Positions 43,549 to 51,736 of a stretch of 64,000 nucleotides of DNA are shown piece after piece. A program made the position numbers and the translations under genes. Each line of letters begins with the position of its first letter. The stretch's first letter is position 1. Source of the DNA: Sphingobium_A sp965228065 (GTDB lineage Bacteria > Pseudomonadota > Alphaproteobacteria > Sphingomonadales > Sphingomonadaceae). Below the pieces are notes generated by a model, which made no database searches, had not been told where the DNA came from, and was given only the letters and a program-made list of their open reading frames with translations. The stretch lies in the NCBI GenBank assembly GCA_965228065.1, contig OZ245788.1:1984001-2048000 (forward strand). The letters are read 5' to 3'.

Positions 43549-46338
43549 ATGACCACCATTCATCGCAGCAAGAGCGCTCTTTCCGGATCGACCGCGCTTT
43601 CGCGCATCGCCGGACTGACCATCGCCGGCATGGCCGGACTGCTGACGCCAGGCCTCGCACAGGCGCAGGCGCTTCCCAGCGGCGGCACCGTTTCGGCGGG
43701 CAGCGCCACCATCGCGACCGGCGCGCAGACGCTCACCGTCACCCAGACGAGCCAGAACGCCGCGCTCAACTGGCAGAGCTTCTCGATCGGCGAGGGCGGA
43801 AGCGTGGTCTTCAACCAGCCGAACAGCAACTCGGTCGCGCTCAATCGGGTGCTCGGCGCCGATCCCTCGACCATCCTCGGCAGCCTGTCGTCGAACGGCA
43901 AGATCTTCCTCACCAACCCCAACGGCATCCTTTTCGGTCCGTCGTCGACGGTCAATGTCGGCGGGCTGGTCGCATCGACCTTGGGCTTGTCCGACGCCGA
44001 CTTCATGGCGGGCCGCTATGATTTCTCGGGCGCCGGTGGTGCCGTGCTCAACCAGGGTTCGATCAAGGCTGATGGCGGCTATGTCGCGCTGCTCGGCGCC
44101 AGCGTCGACAATAGCGGGTTGATCCAGGCCAATCTTGGCACCGTCGTGCTCGCCGCGGGTGAGGCGATCACGCTCGATGTCGCGGGCGACGGTCTGCTCA
44201 ACGTGGCGATCGACAGAGGCGCGGTGAACGCGCTCGTCCGCAACGGCGGCGTGCTGCGGGCCGATGGCGGACGCGTGCTGATGAGCGCCCAGGCCGCGGG
44301 CTCGCTGCTTCGCACTGTGGTGAACAATACGGGCGTGATCGAGGCGCGCACGATCGGCACGCGCAACGGCACGATCATGCTTCTCGGCGACATGCAGGGC
44401 GGCACGCTGAATGTCGCCGGCGTGCTCGACGCCAGCGCGCCGGATGGCGGCAATGGCGGTTTCATCGAAACCTCGGCCGCGACGGTCAATGTTTCCGATG
44501 GCGTCCGCATCACTACCGCCGCAGCGCACGGCACGACGGGTACATGGCTGATCGATCCGCAGGATTTCACGGTCGGCGCCGGCGGCAATATCGCGGGGTC
44601 CACTCTGTCGGCGCAGCTCGTGACCAACAGCGTCGTCATCAGCACCATTCCCCTGCCGGGTGACGCGACCGCGGGCAATGGCGATATCCATGTCAACGAC
44701 GCGGTCGTCTGGACCGCGTCCGGCACGCCGACGACGCTGACGCTCAACGCCTATCGCGACGTCAACATCAACGCCCCGATCACCGCGACCAACGGCAATA
44801 TCATCGCCTGTTGCGGCCGCGACGTGAACGTCAATGCGGCGTTGACCACGACCAATGGCAGCATCCGCCTGAATGCCGGCCAGAATGTGAACATATTCCA
44901 CGCGCTGGCGACGACCGACGGCAATATCGCGCTGTGTGCCGGCCACGACGTCCATATCGACGCAGCAATCACGCTGACCCGGGGCACCACCATCCCCGCG
45001 CAGAGCCTCGGCCTGCCGATCGGGCTCACATTGATATCCGGCGGAGACGGCACCGGTCTCGGCACGATCGTCTTCGCGCCGCTCGCACCGCCCGTCACGG
45101 TCACCGTCGCCCCGGTCACGATCAACTACAATCCGGCTTCCTATGCCGCACCGAGCGATTTCTCGACACGGTTCGTCCTGACCGAGGGTGCGTCGCTGAC
45201 CCAGCGGATGCTGCTCTTCCCGGGCGTCGAGAAAGTGTTCGACGGGACGACCAGCGCTGTCCTCGCCGGGTTCAACACGACGGCGTCGTCCGGTCTACCG
45301 GTGGGCGTCACTCTGGTCGCCGGCCCCGATGCCAGCGCGGTCTTCGACGATGCGGCGGTCGGCACCAATGTCGGCGTTACCTTCACCGGGTACAGCCTGA
45401 CCGGTCCGAATGCCGACCAATATGCGCTTGCCGGATCCTGCTGCGTCGCGACGTTCCGGACGACCGGTGTGATCACCGCGGCGCCCGCACCCGCGCCTGC
45501 GCCGGGACCCGCGCCGGCGCCGACGCCTGCACCTACACCGGCCCCCGCGCCAGCACCGACACCTGCGCCCACGCCGGCGCCAACACCTGCTCCCGCACCT
45601 GCCCCGACACCCGCGCCCACCCCAGCGCCGGCCCCCGCGCCGACGCCGGCACCAACGCCAGCGCCGACTCCAGCACCCGCTCCAGCACCTGCGCCCACGC
45701 CGGCTCCGGCGCCAACACCCGCGCCAGCGCCAGCACCCACTCCCGCGCCAACGCCGGCTCCTGCACCCGCGCCGGCCCCTGCGCCTGCTCCAGCTCCAGC
45801 TCCCGCGCCAGCACCGGCGCCAGCTCCAGCGCCGGCCCCTGCTCCTGCTCCTGCTCCGGCACCAGCGCCTGCTCCGGCGCCAGCGCCAGCGCCAGCGCCA
45901 GCGCCAGCGCCAGCACCTGCACCTGCACCAGCTCCGGCGCCAGCACCGGCACCGGCACCGGCACCAGCACCAGCTCCCGCTCCGGCTCCGGCTCCGGCTC
46001 CGGCACCCGCACCTGCTCCTGCTCCGGGCCCTGCTCCCGCGCCAGCACCGGCTCCCGCTCCCGCACCAGCTTCAGCGGCCTTCGTCGTGGACAGCCCGCT
46101 CGTCGGTGTCGCGCCGGTCGCCGTGGAGGCACCGGCCGGCCTGCAACTCGCGGTGCTTTCCGGCGGCGTGAACATGCCGCTGGTTCAGCCAGTGCCGGCA
46201 CAGCTTGCGGAAGCGGTCGACGATGATCGTCCGATCAGCCGGGCAGGCAGCGAGACCGGCAAAAGCGCTCTGTTGCCCGAGGTCGAGCAGCCGGCGACGC
46301 CGGTGCCGGTCTATCCGCGCAAGCAGGCGCGGCATTGA
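43549..46338 (+). CDS. TpsA-type filamentous hemagglutinin with about 200-residue Ala-Pro repeat arm
   Basis: 929 residues. Signal region 1-40 (long, with GLTIAGMAGLLTPGLAQAQA). The TPS domain, about 45-270, has the hallmark NPNGILFG at 123-130 and ALNWQSFSIGEGGSVVFNQ. A beta-helical region follows with short NGNI-type repeats (about 385-480: VNINAPITATNGNIIACCGRD, VNVNAALTTTNGSIRLNAGQN), then a YDG-like module (VEKVFDGTTSAVLAGF). Residues about 645-842 are a nearly unbroken X-Pro dipeptide tract, X being Ala, with Thr mixed in over the first half and rare Gly. About 87 ordinary residues close the protein. It should be exported by the upstream TpsB. (Ala-Pro)n is the substrate pattern of prolyl hydroxylases, and a prolyl 4-hydroxylase gene lies two genes downstream. 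Confidence 0.92.
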   Translation: MTTIHRSKSALSGSTALSRIAGLTIAGMAGLLTPGLAQAQALPSGGTVSAGSATIATGAQTLTVTQTSQNAALNWQSFSIGEGGSVVFNQPNSNSVALNRVLGADPSTILGSLSSNGKIFLTNPNGILFGPSSTVNVGGLVASTLGLSDADFMAGRYDFSGAGGAVLNQGSIKADGGYVALLGASVDNSGLIQANLGTVVLAAGEAITLDVAGDGLLNVAIDRGAVNALVRNGGVLRADGGRVLMSAQAAGSLLRTVVNNTGVIEARTIGTRNGTIMLLGDMQGGTLNVAGVLDASAPDGGNGGFIETSAATVNVSDGVRITTAAAHGTTGTWLIDPQDFTVGAGGNIAGSTLSAQLVTNSVVISTIPLPGDATAGNGDIHVNDAVVWTASGTPTTLTLNAYRDVNINAPITATNGNIIACCGRDVNVNAALTTTNGSIRLNAGQNVNIFHALATTDGNIALCAGHDVHIDAAITLTRGTTIPAQSLGLPIGLTLISGGDGTGLGTIVFAPLAPPVTVTVAPVTINYNPASYAAPSDFSTRFVLTEGASLTQRMLLFPGVEKVFDGTTSAVLAGFNTTASSGLPVGVTLVAGPDASAVFDDAAVGTNVGVTFTGYSLTGPNADQYALAGSCCVATFRTTGVITAAPAPAPAPGPAPAPTPAPTPAPAPAPTPAPTPAPTPAPAPAPTPAPTPAPAPAPTPAPTPAPTPAPAPAPAPTPAPAPTPAPAPAPTPAPTPAPAPAPAPAPAPAPAPAPAPAPAPAPAPAPAPAPAPAPAPAPAPAPAPAPAPAPAPAPAPAPAPAPAPAPAPAPAPAPAPAPAPAPAPAPGPAPAPAPAPAPAPASAAFVVDSPLVGVAPVAVEAPAGLQLAVLSGGVNMPLVQPVPAQLAEAVDDDRPISRAGSETGKSALLPEVEQPATPVPVYPRKQARH
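45481..46074 (+). repeat. Degenerate hexanucleotide repeat encoding (Ala/Thr-Pro)n
   Basis: About 594 bp of GCN-CCN dipeptide repeats inside the TpsA gene. The first half varies freely in third codon positions, while sub-blocks such as (GCGCCA)n around 45875-45917 are exact and point to recent slippage. The tract contains no stop in several frames, which creates spurious antisense and shifted open frames. Confidence 0.9.
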
Positions 46339-47003
46339 TCTTGGCCGTGGATGAGCCTTGGTGGACTGTCCGCAGACTGTTGGCTGGCGCCGTGCTGGCA
46401 GCCAGTCTCGCCTCCCCGGCGATTGCCCGCACGGAAAACGGGCGATTGCAGGGGGAGGCTGCCTCCGCCGATGTGTTGGCCGTGGCGGGCTGGATCGCGG
46501 CGTCCGGCGACAATCGCCGCCTGCCGTTCGCGATCGTCGACAAGGTGAGCGCGAAGGTCTTCGTGTTCGATCGTCAAAGCCGGCTGAAGGGTGCCGCGCC
46601 CGCATTGCTCGGCCTGGGCAAGGGCGACGGCAGCGCCGCCGGGATCGGCACGCGGAAACTTGCGGCGATCAGCCCGGCTGAGCGCACCACGCCGGCGGGC
46701 CGGTTCGAGGCATCGCTCGGCCACGATCTGGAGCAGGACATCCTCTGGGTGGACTATGCGACGGCGCTGTCGCTTCACCGGGTGATCACCGGCAATCCAA
46801 AGGATCGTCGCGCGCAACGCCTCGCATCGCCGACGCCGCTCGACAATCGCATTTCCTATGGCTGCATCAACGTGCCCGCCGCCTTCTACGACAGCGTCGT
46901 CGCCCCCGCGTTCACGGGCACGATCGGCATCGTCTACATCCTGCCCGAAACCCGACCCGTCGGCGACGTCTTCGCCATCGACGGCGCGATCACCAAGGAA
47001 TAG
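46335..47003 (+). CDS. Secreted L,D-transpeptidase-like protein
   Basis: 222 residues if translated from the TTG at 46335, which overlaps the TpsA stop; a GTG at 46347 is an equally good start, and neither has a clear ribosome-binding site, suggesting coupled translation. Signal peptide at about 13-31 (RRLLAGAVLAASLASPAIA). The YkuD-type catalytic region has His148 in TALSLHRV and Cys177 in NRISYGCINVPAAFYD, the S-x-GC-x-N signature. Preceding TTPAGRFEASLGHD is also typical. Such enzymes cross-link peptidoglycan or attach proteins to it. Placed between TpsA and the prolyl hydroxylase, it could anchor or accommodate the adhesin in the envelope, which is inference. Confidence 0.85.
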   Translation: MILAVDEPWWTVRRLLAGAVLAASLASPAIARTENGRLQGEAASADVLAVAGWIAASGDNRRLPFAIVDKVSAKVFVFDRQSRLKGAAPALLGLGKGDGSAAGIGTRKLAAISPAERTTPAGRFEASLGHDLEQDILWVDYATALSLHRVITGNPKDRRAQRLASPTPLDNRISYGCINVPAAFYDSVVAPAFTGTIGIVYILPETRPVGDVFAIDGAITKE

Positions 47004-47009
47004 CCGGCC

Positions 47010-47729
47010 ATGTTCAATCTCATGACCCCCAGCTTTCCCCAGGCGACCATGGCCGCCGTGGGCAATGCACTGCCCGACACGCTAGGTCGCGCCGATGCTG
47101 CGGCGATCGTCGGGCAGCGGATCGCCGCATTCCCCGGCGCGATGCGCATGCCCGCGCGCGATCTTGAGCTCTATATGATCCGCGACTTCATACCGCCCGC
47201 CACCTGTGCGGCATTGATCGCGATCATCGATACGAGTTGCGCGCCGTCGCCGGTCATCGCCGACGATCCCATTCCGGACTATCGCACCAGCGAGACCAGC
47301 TATCTGACGGCCGACGACCCCGCTGCCCGGAGCGTGGAGGTGCTGCTCGACGCGCTGACCGGGATCGATCCGGTCCACGGCGAATTGCTGCAGGGCCAGC
47401 GCTACGCCGTCGGGCAGGAATTCAAGGCGCATCACGATTTCTTCGACACCGATCAGCTTTATTGGCGGGATCAGGTGGCGATCGGCGGCCAGCGGACCTG
47501 GACGGCGATGGCCTTCCTCAACGAGCCCGAGGCGGGCGGGCGCACGAACTTTCCCACCGCGGGCATGACCGTATCGCCGCGCGCGGGCAATCTGTTGGTC
47601 TGGAACAATATCGATGAATTCGGCGTGCCCAATCAGGCGTCGCTCCATCAGGGCATGCCGGTCGAAGCCGGCCTCAAATATGTCCTGACGAAATGGTATC
47701 GCGAGCGCCGCTGGGGGCATCAGAAATAA
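47010..47729 (+). CDS. Prolyl 4-hydroxylase family 2-oxoglutarate/Fe(II) oxygenase
   Basis: 239 residues, no signal peptide, so cytosolic. The P4H core is complete: iron ligands His141 and Asp143 in FKAHHDFFDTD, distal His213 in QASLHQGMPV, and Lys223 exactly ten residues later to hold 2-oxoglutarate, followed by YVLTKWYRERRW, typical of prolyl hydroxylases. ELYMIRDFIPPATCAALIAIID and RTSETSYL also match the family. It would hydroxylate proline in a peptide or protein. The obvious candidate is the Ala-Pro tract of the TpsA protein, made in the same cytosol and transcribed in the same direction (TpsB-TpsA-transpeptidase-this gene, gaps below 60 bp). It converges on and overlaps the M48 peptidase gene by 56 bp. 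Confidence 0.9.
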   Translation: MFNLMTPSFPQATMAAVGNALPDTLGRADAAAIVGQRIAAFPGAMRMPARDLELYMIRDFIPPATCAALIAIIDTSCAPSPVIADDPIPDYRTSETSYLTADDPAARSVEVLLDALTGIDPVHGELLQGQRYAVGQEFKAHHDFFDTDQLYWRDQVAIGGQRTWTAMAFLNEPEAGGRTNFPTAGMTVSPRAGNLLVWNNIDEFGVPNQASLHQGMPVEAGLKYVLTKWYRERRWGHQK

Positions 47730-48702
47730 GGCTGCCGATCGCTGCGCGCAGAAGTGCCAGCCGGTGCTCGGTGGCCGGATGCGTCGAAGCTGCGCGTGCC
47801 GCGCCATCGCCGCGAAGCAGGTCGCTCATGAAGGCTTCGGCGTCCCGCAGATCGTAAGCCGCCGCTTGGGCCAGCCGTAGCGCCAGATCATCCGCCTCTT
47901 CCTCGGTCTCGCGCATCTCCGGCGATCCGCTGCCGATCAGCCCGAGGCGTCCGCTCGCTGATCCGTGCGCCGCGGCCAGCCTTGCCGGATGATGGAGCAG
48001 ATTGTGCGCCATCTCGTGTGCGATCACGAGCGCCAGATCGTCGTCCGTCCGGCAGTGCGCGAGAATGGCGCTGCTCACCACCACGCGGCTGCCATCGGCC
48101 CAGGCATTCACATCTTCGCCCGGAACGAGTTCGACGGCGGATGGGCAGCCGACCTCAGCCTTGAAGCTGATATCCGCTCGCCCGCCGGCGCGTGAGACGC
48201 CGAGCGTGATCGCTCCCCGCCGCATCGCTTCGACGATCTTAGCCTGCGCCTGTTCGACGAATGCGCGGGTCGGCGATGCGGCGGCAGGGCCGTCTTCCAA
48301 TAGCTGTCCGTTCACCGAAACCAGTTGATCGTCGGCCGCCAGCCCGGCCCGATCCGCCGGACTGCCCGGAACCACGGCCAGGACAGCTTTGTGCGAACCC
48401 AGCCCATAGTTTCGCGCGGCAGCGGCTCGATCGGCCTGCGCGAATTGCTCGATCCCCTGAAGGACGAAGCCCGGCTGGGGGACGAGTGCGCTCCGGCAAA
48501 AGGCGCGATTGGCGATCGACAGCCGATAAGACACCGTCGCCACGCGCAGATCCTGCGCGCGGAGTTCATTCCACCGATTGGGCACAGGCATGGCCTGCAC
48601 CGCGGGCGTGCCCATACCAAGGACAACGATCGTGAAACCGAGCAAACGAGCGGCGGATCGATGAGAGCGGGGCGAGAGTCGCGCCGAATATGGTGAAAAC
48701 AT
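47674..48702 (-). CDS. M48 family zinc metallopeptidase with PDZ domain
   Basis: 342 residues. An N-terminal hydrophobic segment (LLGFTIVVLGMGTPAVQA, about 20-37) is a signal peptide. A PDZ-like domain follows at about 105-175 (AVLAVVPGSPADRAGLAADDQLVSVNGQ). The zinc motif HEMAH is at 229-233, with the third ligand Glu in EMRETEEEADDLALRL near 268. Probably periplasmic quality-control protease, BepA/LoiP-like. The last 18 codons overlap the end of the prolyl hydroxylase gene on the other strand. It lies downstream of regA on the same strand, 103 bp away. Confidence 0.88.
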   Translation of the reverse strand: MFSPYSARLSPRSHRSAARLLGFTIVVLGMGTPAVQAMPVPNRWNELRAQDLRVATVSYRLSIANRAFCRSALVPQPGFVLQGIEQFAQADRAAAARNYGLGSHKAVLAVVPGSPADRAGLAADDQLVSVNGQLLEDGPAAASPTRAFVEQAQAKIVEAMRRGAITLGVSRAGGRADISFKAEVGCPSAVELVPGEDVNAWADGSRVVVSSAILAHCRTDDDLALVIAHEMAHNLLHHPARLAAAHGSASGRLGLIGSGSPEMRETEEEADDLALRLAQAAAYDLRDAEAFMSDLLRGDGAARAASTHPATEHRLALLRAAIGSLISDAPSGARDTISSGHI

Positions 48703-48805
48703 TGATAACGCATAGGCCAGTACTGCTGACCGAAGAACGAGATAACATCGGCCGCCATGCGCTGTGCCGTGCCGGCACGTTAAGCCCGTCGCTTAACCTG
48801 ATCTT

Positions 48806-49339
48806 CTATCTGAGCTGCCGTTTCTCCAGCTTCCGCGCCAGGGTCCGGCGATGCATGCCCAGTCGCCTTGCGGCTTCGGAGATATTGAAATCGGTCTCGA
48901 CCAGGGTCTGGTGGATATGTTCCCATTCCACCGTCTTGATCGACGATTGGCGGCCGTCGACCGGCGCGCTCGGGTCACCGCCGTCGCGTGCGAAGGCGGC
49001 CTCGATATCGTCGGTGTTCGATGGTTTGGCGAGATAATGGGATGCGCCGAGCTTGATCGCTTCCACAGCCGTCGCGATGCTGGCGAAGCCGGTCAGGACA
49101 ACGATCTTCATGTCGGCATCGCCGGCACGCAGCGTCTGGACGCAGGCAAGGCCCGAAGCGCCGCCGAGCTTCAGGTCCACCACCGCGAAGCCGGGGCGAT
49201 GCTCTGCCAGCAATGCGACCAGCCCGTCATGGTTCGCGGCGGCGATCACCGTATAGCCGCGCCGTTCGAAGGAACGCCGCAAGGTACGGGCAAAGGCTTC
49301 ATCGTCCTCGACGATGACGAGTAGCCGCTCTTCGCTCAT
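48806..49339 (-). CDS. regA: Redox response regulator RegA (PrrA/ActR)
   Basis: 177 residues, close to the 180-185 of RegA. Receiver with acidic pocket Glu11-Asp12-Asp13, phosphoacceptor Asp55 in AVVDLKLGG, Thr83 and Lys105. The short C-terminal Fis-type helix-turn-helix (about 138-175: VEWEHIHQTLVETDFNISEAARRLGMHRRTLARKL) has the nearly invariant ISEAARRLGMHRRTLARKL of this family. RegA globally controls respiration, electron transport and carbon and nitrogen use. Its ATG overlaps the regB stop (ATGA). Confidence 0.96.
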   Translation of the reverse strand: MSEERLLVIVEDDEAFARTLRRSFERRGYTVIAAANHDGLVALLAEHRPGFAVVDLKLGGASGLACVQTLRAGDADMKIVVLTGFASIATAVEAIKLGASHYLAKPSNTDDIEAAFARDGGDPSAPVDGRQSSIKTVEWEHIHQTLVETDFNISEAARRLGMHRRTLARKLEKRQLR

Positions 49340-50652
49340 GACGGGATCTTTCGTTCATAGGCGAGCGCGGCGAGCGGCAGGATGATCCTGACGCACGCGC
49401 CGCCGCCGGGCCGATTCTCGACCGACGCCGTCCCGCCCATCTTGCGCAATACATTGACCAGCAGGAACAGGCCGAGCCCACCCCCCGTCCGCCCCTTGGT
49501 CGAGCGATAGGGCTGGCCGAAACGCTCGATCATCTCGGCGGGAAAACCGGGGCCGCGATCGGCGATCTCCAGGATCAGCAGATCCTGTTCGCGCCGGGCG
49601 GTCGCGCCGATCCAGCTTGGCGAGGCTTCCGCCGCATTGTCGATGACGTTGCCGATCACCTGGCGCAGCGCCGGATCGGATACGATCGTGACGTCCTCGC
49701 CGAAACGGTCGTCATAATCGAGAATGTCGGGCAGCCGGCTGGCGCGCCATTCGGTGACGATGTCGTCGAGAAATCCGCGCATCGATGTGATCTTGGGCGC
49801 GACGCCGCGGGCTTCGCCGGCAGACATCAATATGCCGCTGACGATCGCCTTGCAGCGCTGGATGGCCGTATCCATGTCTTCGATATCGTCCTGCAATTCC
49901 CGGTCGTCGGCCAGTTGCGGCAGGCGCCGCCAATCGCCGATCAGCACCGATAGCGACGACAATGGCGTGCCCAGTTCATGCGCGGCGCCCGACGCGAGCA
50001 GGCCCATGCGCACGATATGATCTTCTTCCGCCGCGCGTTGGCGGATCGCGGCCAGTGCGGCGTCGCGATCGCGCAGATTGCGGCTGATCCGCGTAACGAA
50101 TGCGACCAGCAGCACCGCGATCAGCACGAAGCAGACAAGGCTGCCCTTGAGGTAGAGCGCCAGCGGATCGGCGTCATAGGGGGGATGCAGGGCGAGCGGT
50201 GTCGGATTGACCGAAACCGCAACCAGCGCGACCATGCTCGCAAAGACGATCGCCCAGGCCGCGCGCGGCGTCAGCAGGATCGCGCCCAGAACGACGTGGA
50301 GCAGGAAGAGCGAGGCGAAGGGATTGGCCAGGCCGCCCGAAAAATGCAGCTGCCAGGCGAGGACCGCGACGTCGAACAGCAAAGCCGAGGTCAGTTCGGC
50401 ATTGGTCACCGCACTGCGCCGGCGCAACAGAGGCATGCTCGCCAGGTTGATCGCGACCAGCATGGCGATGGCCACGAACAGCGGCGCCAGCGGCAATTCT
50501 ATGCCCATCAGCACATGCACCACCGCAATGGTGACGAGCTGTCCGCCAACCGCGAGCCAGCGCAATTGCACCAGCAATCGCATGTTGCGGCGGCCGGCAT
50601 CCGCTTCGGGCGGAGCGGTGGCGAGCGGGGCGCTGATCGTCGTCTCTGTCAC
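49336..50652 (-). CDS. regB: Redox sensor histidine kinase RegB (PrrB/ActS)
   Basis: 438 residues from the GTG at 50652, which overlaps the surf1 stop (GTGA); an ATG at 50697 inside surf1 is possible but less likely. Six hydrophobic segments precede the kinase core. The quinone-binding heptad GGLANPF lies between membrane segments, and the H-box is GAAHELGTPLSSL. A conserved Cys in AIQRCKAIVSGIL probably corresponds to the redox-active cysteine, and the ATPase has GNVIDNAAEASP, DRGPGF and GRTGGGLGLFL. It senses the oxidised quinone pool. Its position at the end of a quinol oxidase operon fits that role closely. Confidence 0.95.
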   Translation of the reverse strand: MTETTISAPLATAPPEADAGRRNMRLLVQLRWLAVGGQLVTIAVVHVLMGIELPLAPLFVAIAMLVAINLASMPLLRRRSAVTNAELTSALLFDVAVLAWQLHFSGGLANPFASLFLLHVVLGAILLTPRAAWAIVFASMVALVAVSVNPTPLALHPPYDADPLALYLKGSLVCFVLIAVLLVAFVTRISRNLRDRDAALAAIRQRAAEEDHIVRMGLLASGAAHELGTPLSSLSVLIGDWRRLPQLADDRELQDDIEDMDTAIQRCKAIVSGILMSAGEARGVAPKITSMRGFLDDIVTEWRASRLPDILDYDDRFGEDVTIVSDPALRQVIGNVIDNAAEASPSWIGATARREQDLLILEIADRGPGFPAEMIERFGQPYRSTKGRTGGGLGLFLLVNVLRKMGGTASVENRPGGGACVRIILPLAALAYERKIPS

Positions 50653-51386
50653 GCGGGCAATGGCCTGTGCGGGGCGGGTGAGCGCAGCACATAGCATGCG
50701 GCGGCGAGCGAGAGGAGCGCGAGCGCGAACCAGGTCAGTGCATAGCCCAGATGATTGTCGGGAAAGCGCACGACTGTGAGGCCGCCGACCGGATAACCGC
50801 CGGCATTGGGTGCGCTGTCGGCATCGATGAAATAGGGCGCAGTCCGGCCAAGGTCTTGTGCGGCCGCGATCGCTGTGATGTCACGGGAATACCAGCGGCC
50901 GCCTTCGGGATCGTTGGTCCGCAGAAAGCCGCCGCCGGGCTCGGTGACGCGCAACAGCCCGGTCAGTGTGACCGTGCCGGACGGATTGCCCGCGTTCCGT
51001 GTCGCGGGCGAACGCTGGTCGGGTGGAACGAAGCCGCGATTGACCAGCACTGTGAAGCCGGATGTCTCCAGCGGCGTCATCACCCAATAGCCGCTGCCCA
51101 GATCGGAGACGGCCTGCACCAATGTCTCGCGGTCATGGCGGAAGCGGCCGGTGACGCGGACATGGCGATAGGCGTCACCGGCCGCCGATATGGCCGGCCA
51201 TGCGGCCGGGCCGGGTGCAGCGACGGGCGCCGCATGGATCCGGCTGTCGACGGCTGCGACCAGCGCATGTTTCCATGCGCGGCGCTCGACCTGCCAGATG
51301 CCGAGTGCGACGAAGCCGGTCGCCATCAGCAGCGCGATGCCCGCGAACAGCGCGCGGGCCGACCGCCGAAGCGGCCCGCCGGTCAC
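50649..51386 (-). CDS. SURF1-family oxidase assembly protein
   Basis: 245 residues from the GTG at 51386, whose GTGA overlaps the cyoD stop. Two membrane helices at the ends (ALFAGIALLMATGFVALGIWQVERRAWK and LGYALTWFALALLSLAAACYVL) enclose a periplasmic domain with VTGRF, LVNRGFVPP and GGRWYSRDITAIA, the usual SURF1 marks (G-x-WQ-x-RR and NRGW/F). It helps insert heme into subunit I of heme-copper oxidases. A long open frame extends upstream, antisense to nothing credible and out of frame with cyoC. Confidence 0.92.
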   Translation of the reverse strand: MTGGPLRRSARALFAGIALLMATGFVALGIWQVERRAWKHALVAAVDSRIHAAPVAAPGPAAWPAISAAGDAYRHVRVTGRFRHDRETLVQAVSDLGSGYWVMTPLETSGFTVLVNRGFVPPDQRSPATRNAGNPSGTVTLTGLLRVTEPGGGFLRTNDPEGGRWYSRDITAIAAAQDLGRTAPYFIDADSAPNAGGYPVGGLTVVRFPDNHLGYALTWFALALLSLAAACYVLRSPAPHRPLPA

Positions 51387-51736
51387 GGCAACTGGCTTAC
51401 ATCGTGCGGCATCGGCATCATGTTGGTGTTCAGATGGTGCATCACCCAGAGCGACCCGGCCAGCATGATCGCGACGACGATGATCGTGAAGACCAGCGCG
51501 GTCATCGACCAGCCGCCCTCCGCCTTCGGCGTCATGTGCAGGAAATAGATCATGTGGACGACGATCTGCGCGACCGCGAATGCCATGATGATCGCCGCCG
51601 TAATCGCGGCAGAGAGCGGCCCCGCCATCACCAGCCAGAAGGGGATGGCGGTCAGCACGACCGACAGGATGAAGCCGATCGCATAGTCGCGCATCGATGC
51701 GTGCGGGATCTCCGCGGCGGCGTGATCGTGGCTCAT
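51383..51736 (-). CDS. cyoD: Cytochrome bo3 quinol oxidase subunit IV
   Basis: 117 residues, three transmembrane helices (RDYAIGFILSVVLTAIPFWLVM, AITAAIIMAFAVAQIVVHMIYFLHM, WSMTALVFTIIVVAIMLAGSLWVM). The His-rich N-terminus MSHDH and VHMIYFLHM are typical of CyoD, which aids assembly of subunit I. Its ATG overlaps the cyoC stop and its stop overlaps the surf1 start. Confidence 0.95.
   Translation of the reverse strand: MSHDHAAAEIPHASMRDYAIGFILSVVLTAIPFWLVMAGPLSAAITAAIIMAFAVAQIVVHMIYFLHMTPKAEGGWSMTALVFTIIVVAIMLAGSLWVMHHLNTNMMPMPHDVSQLP

Noticed and set aside
45141..46175. Antisense open frame of Gly-Ala repeats across the TpsA tract
   Set aside because: It is the complement of the Ala-Pro repeat, which has no stops on either strand. 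It lacks a ribosome-binding site and any non-repeat conserved part.
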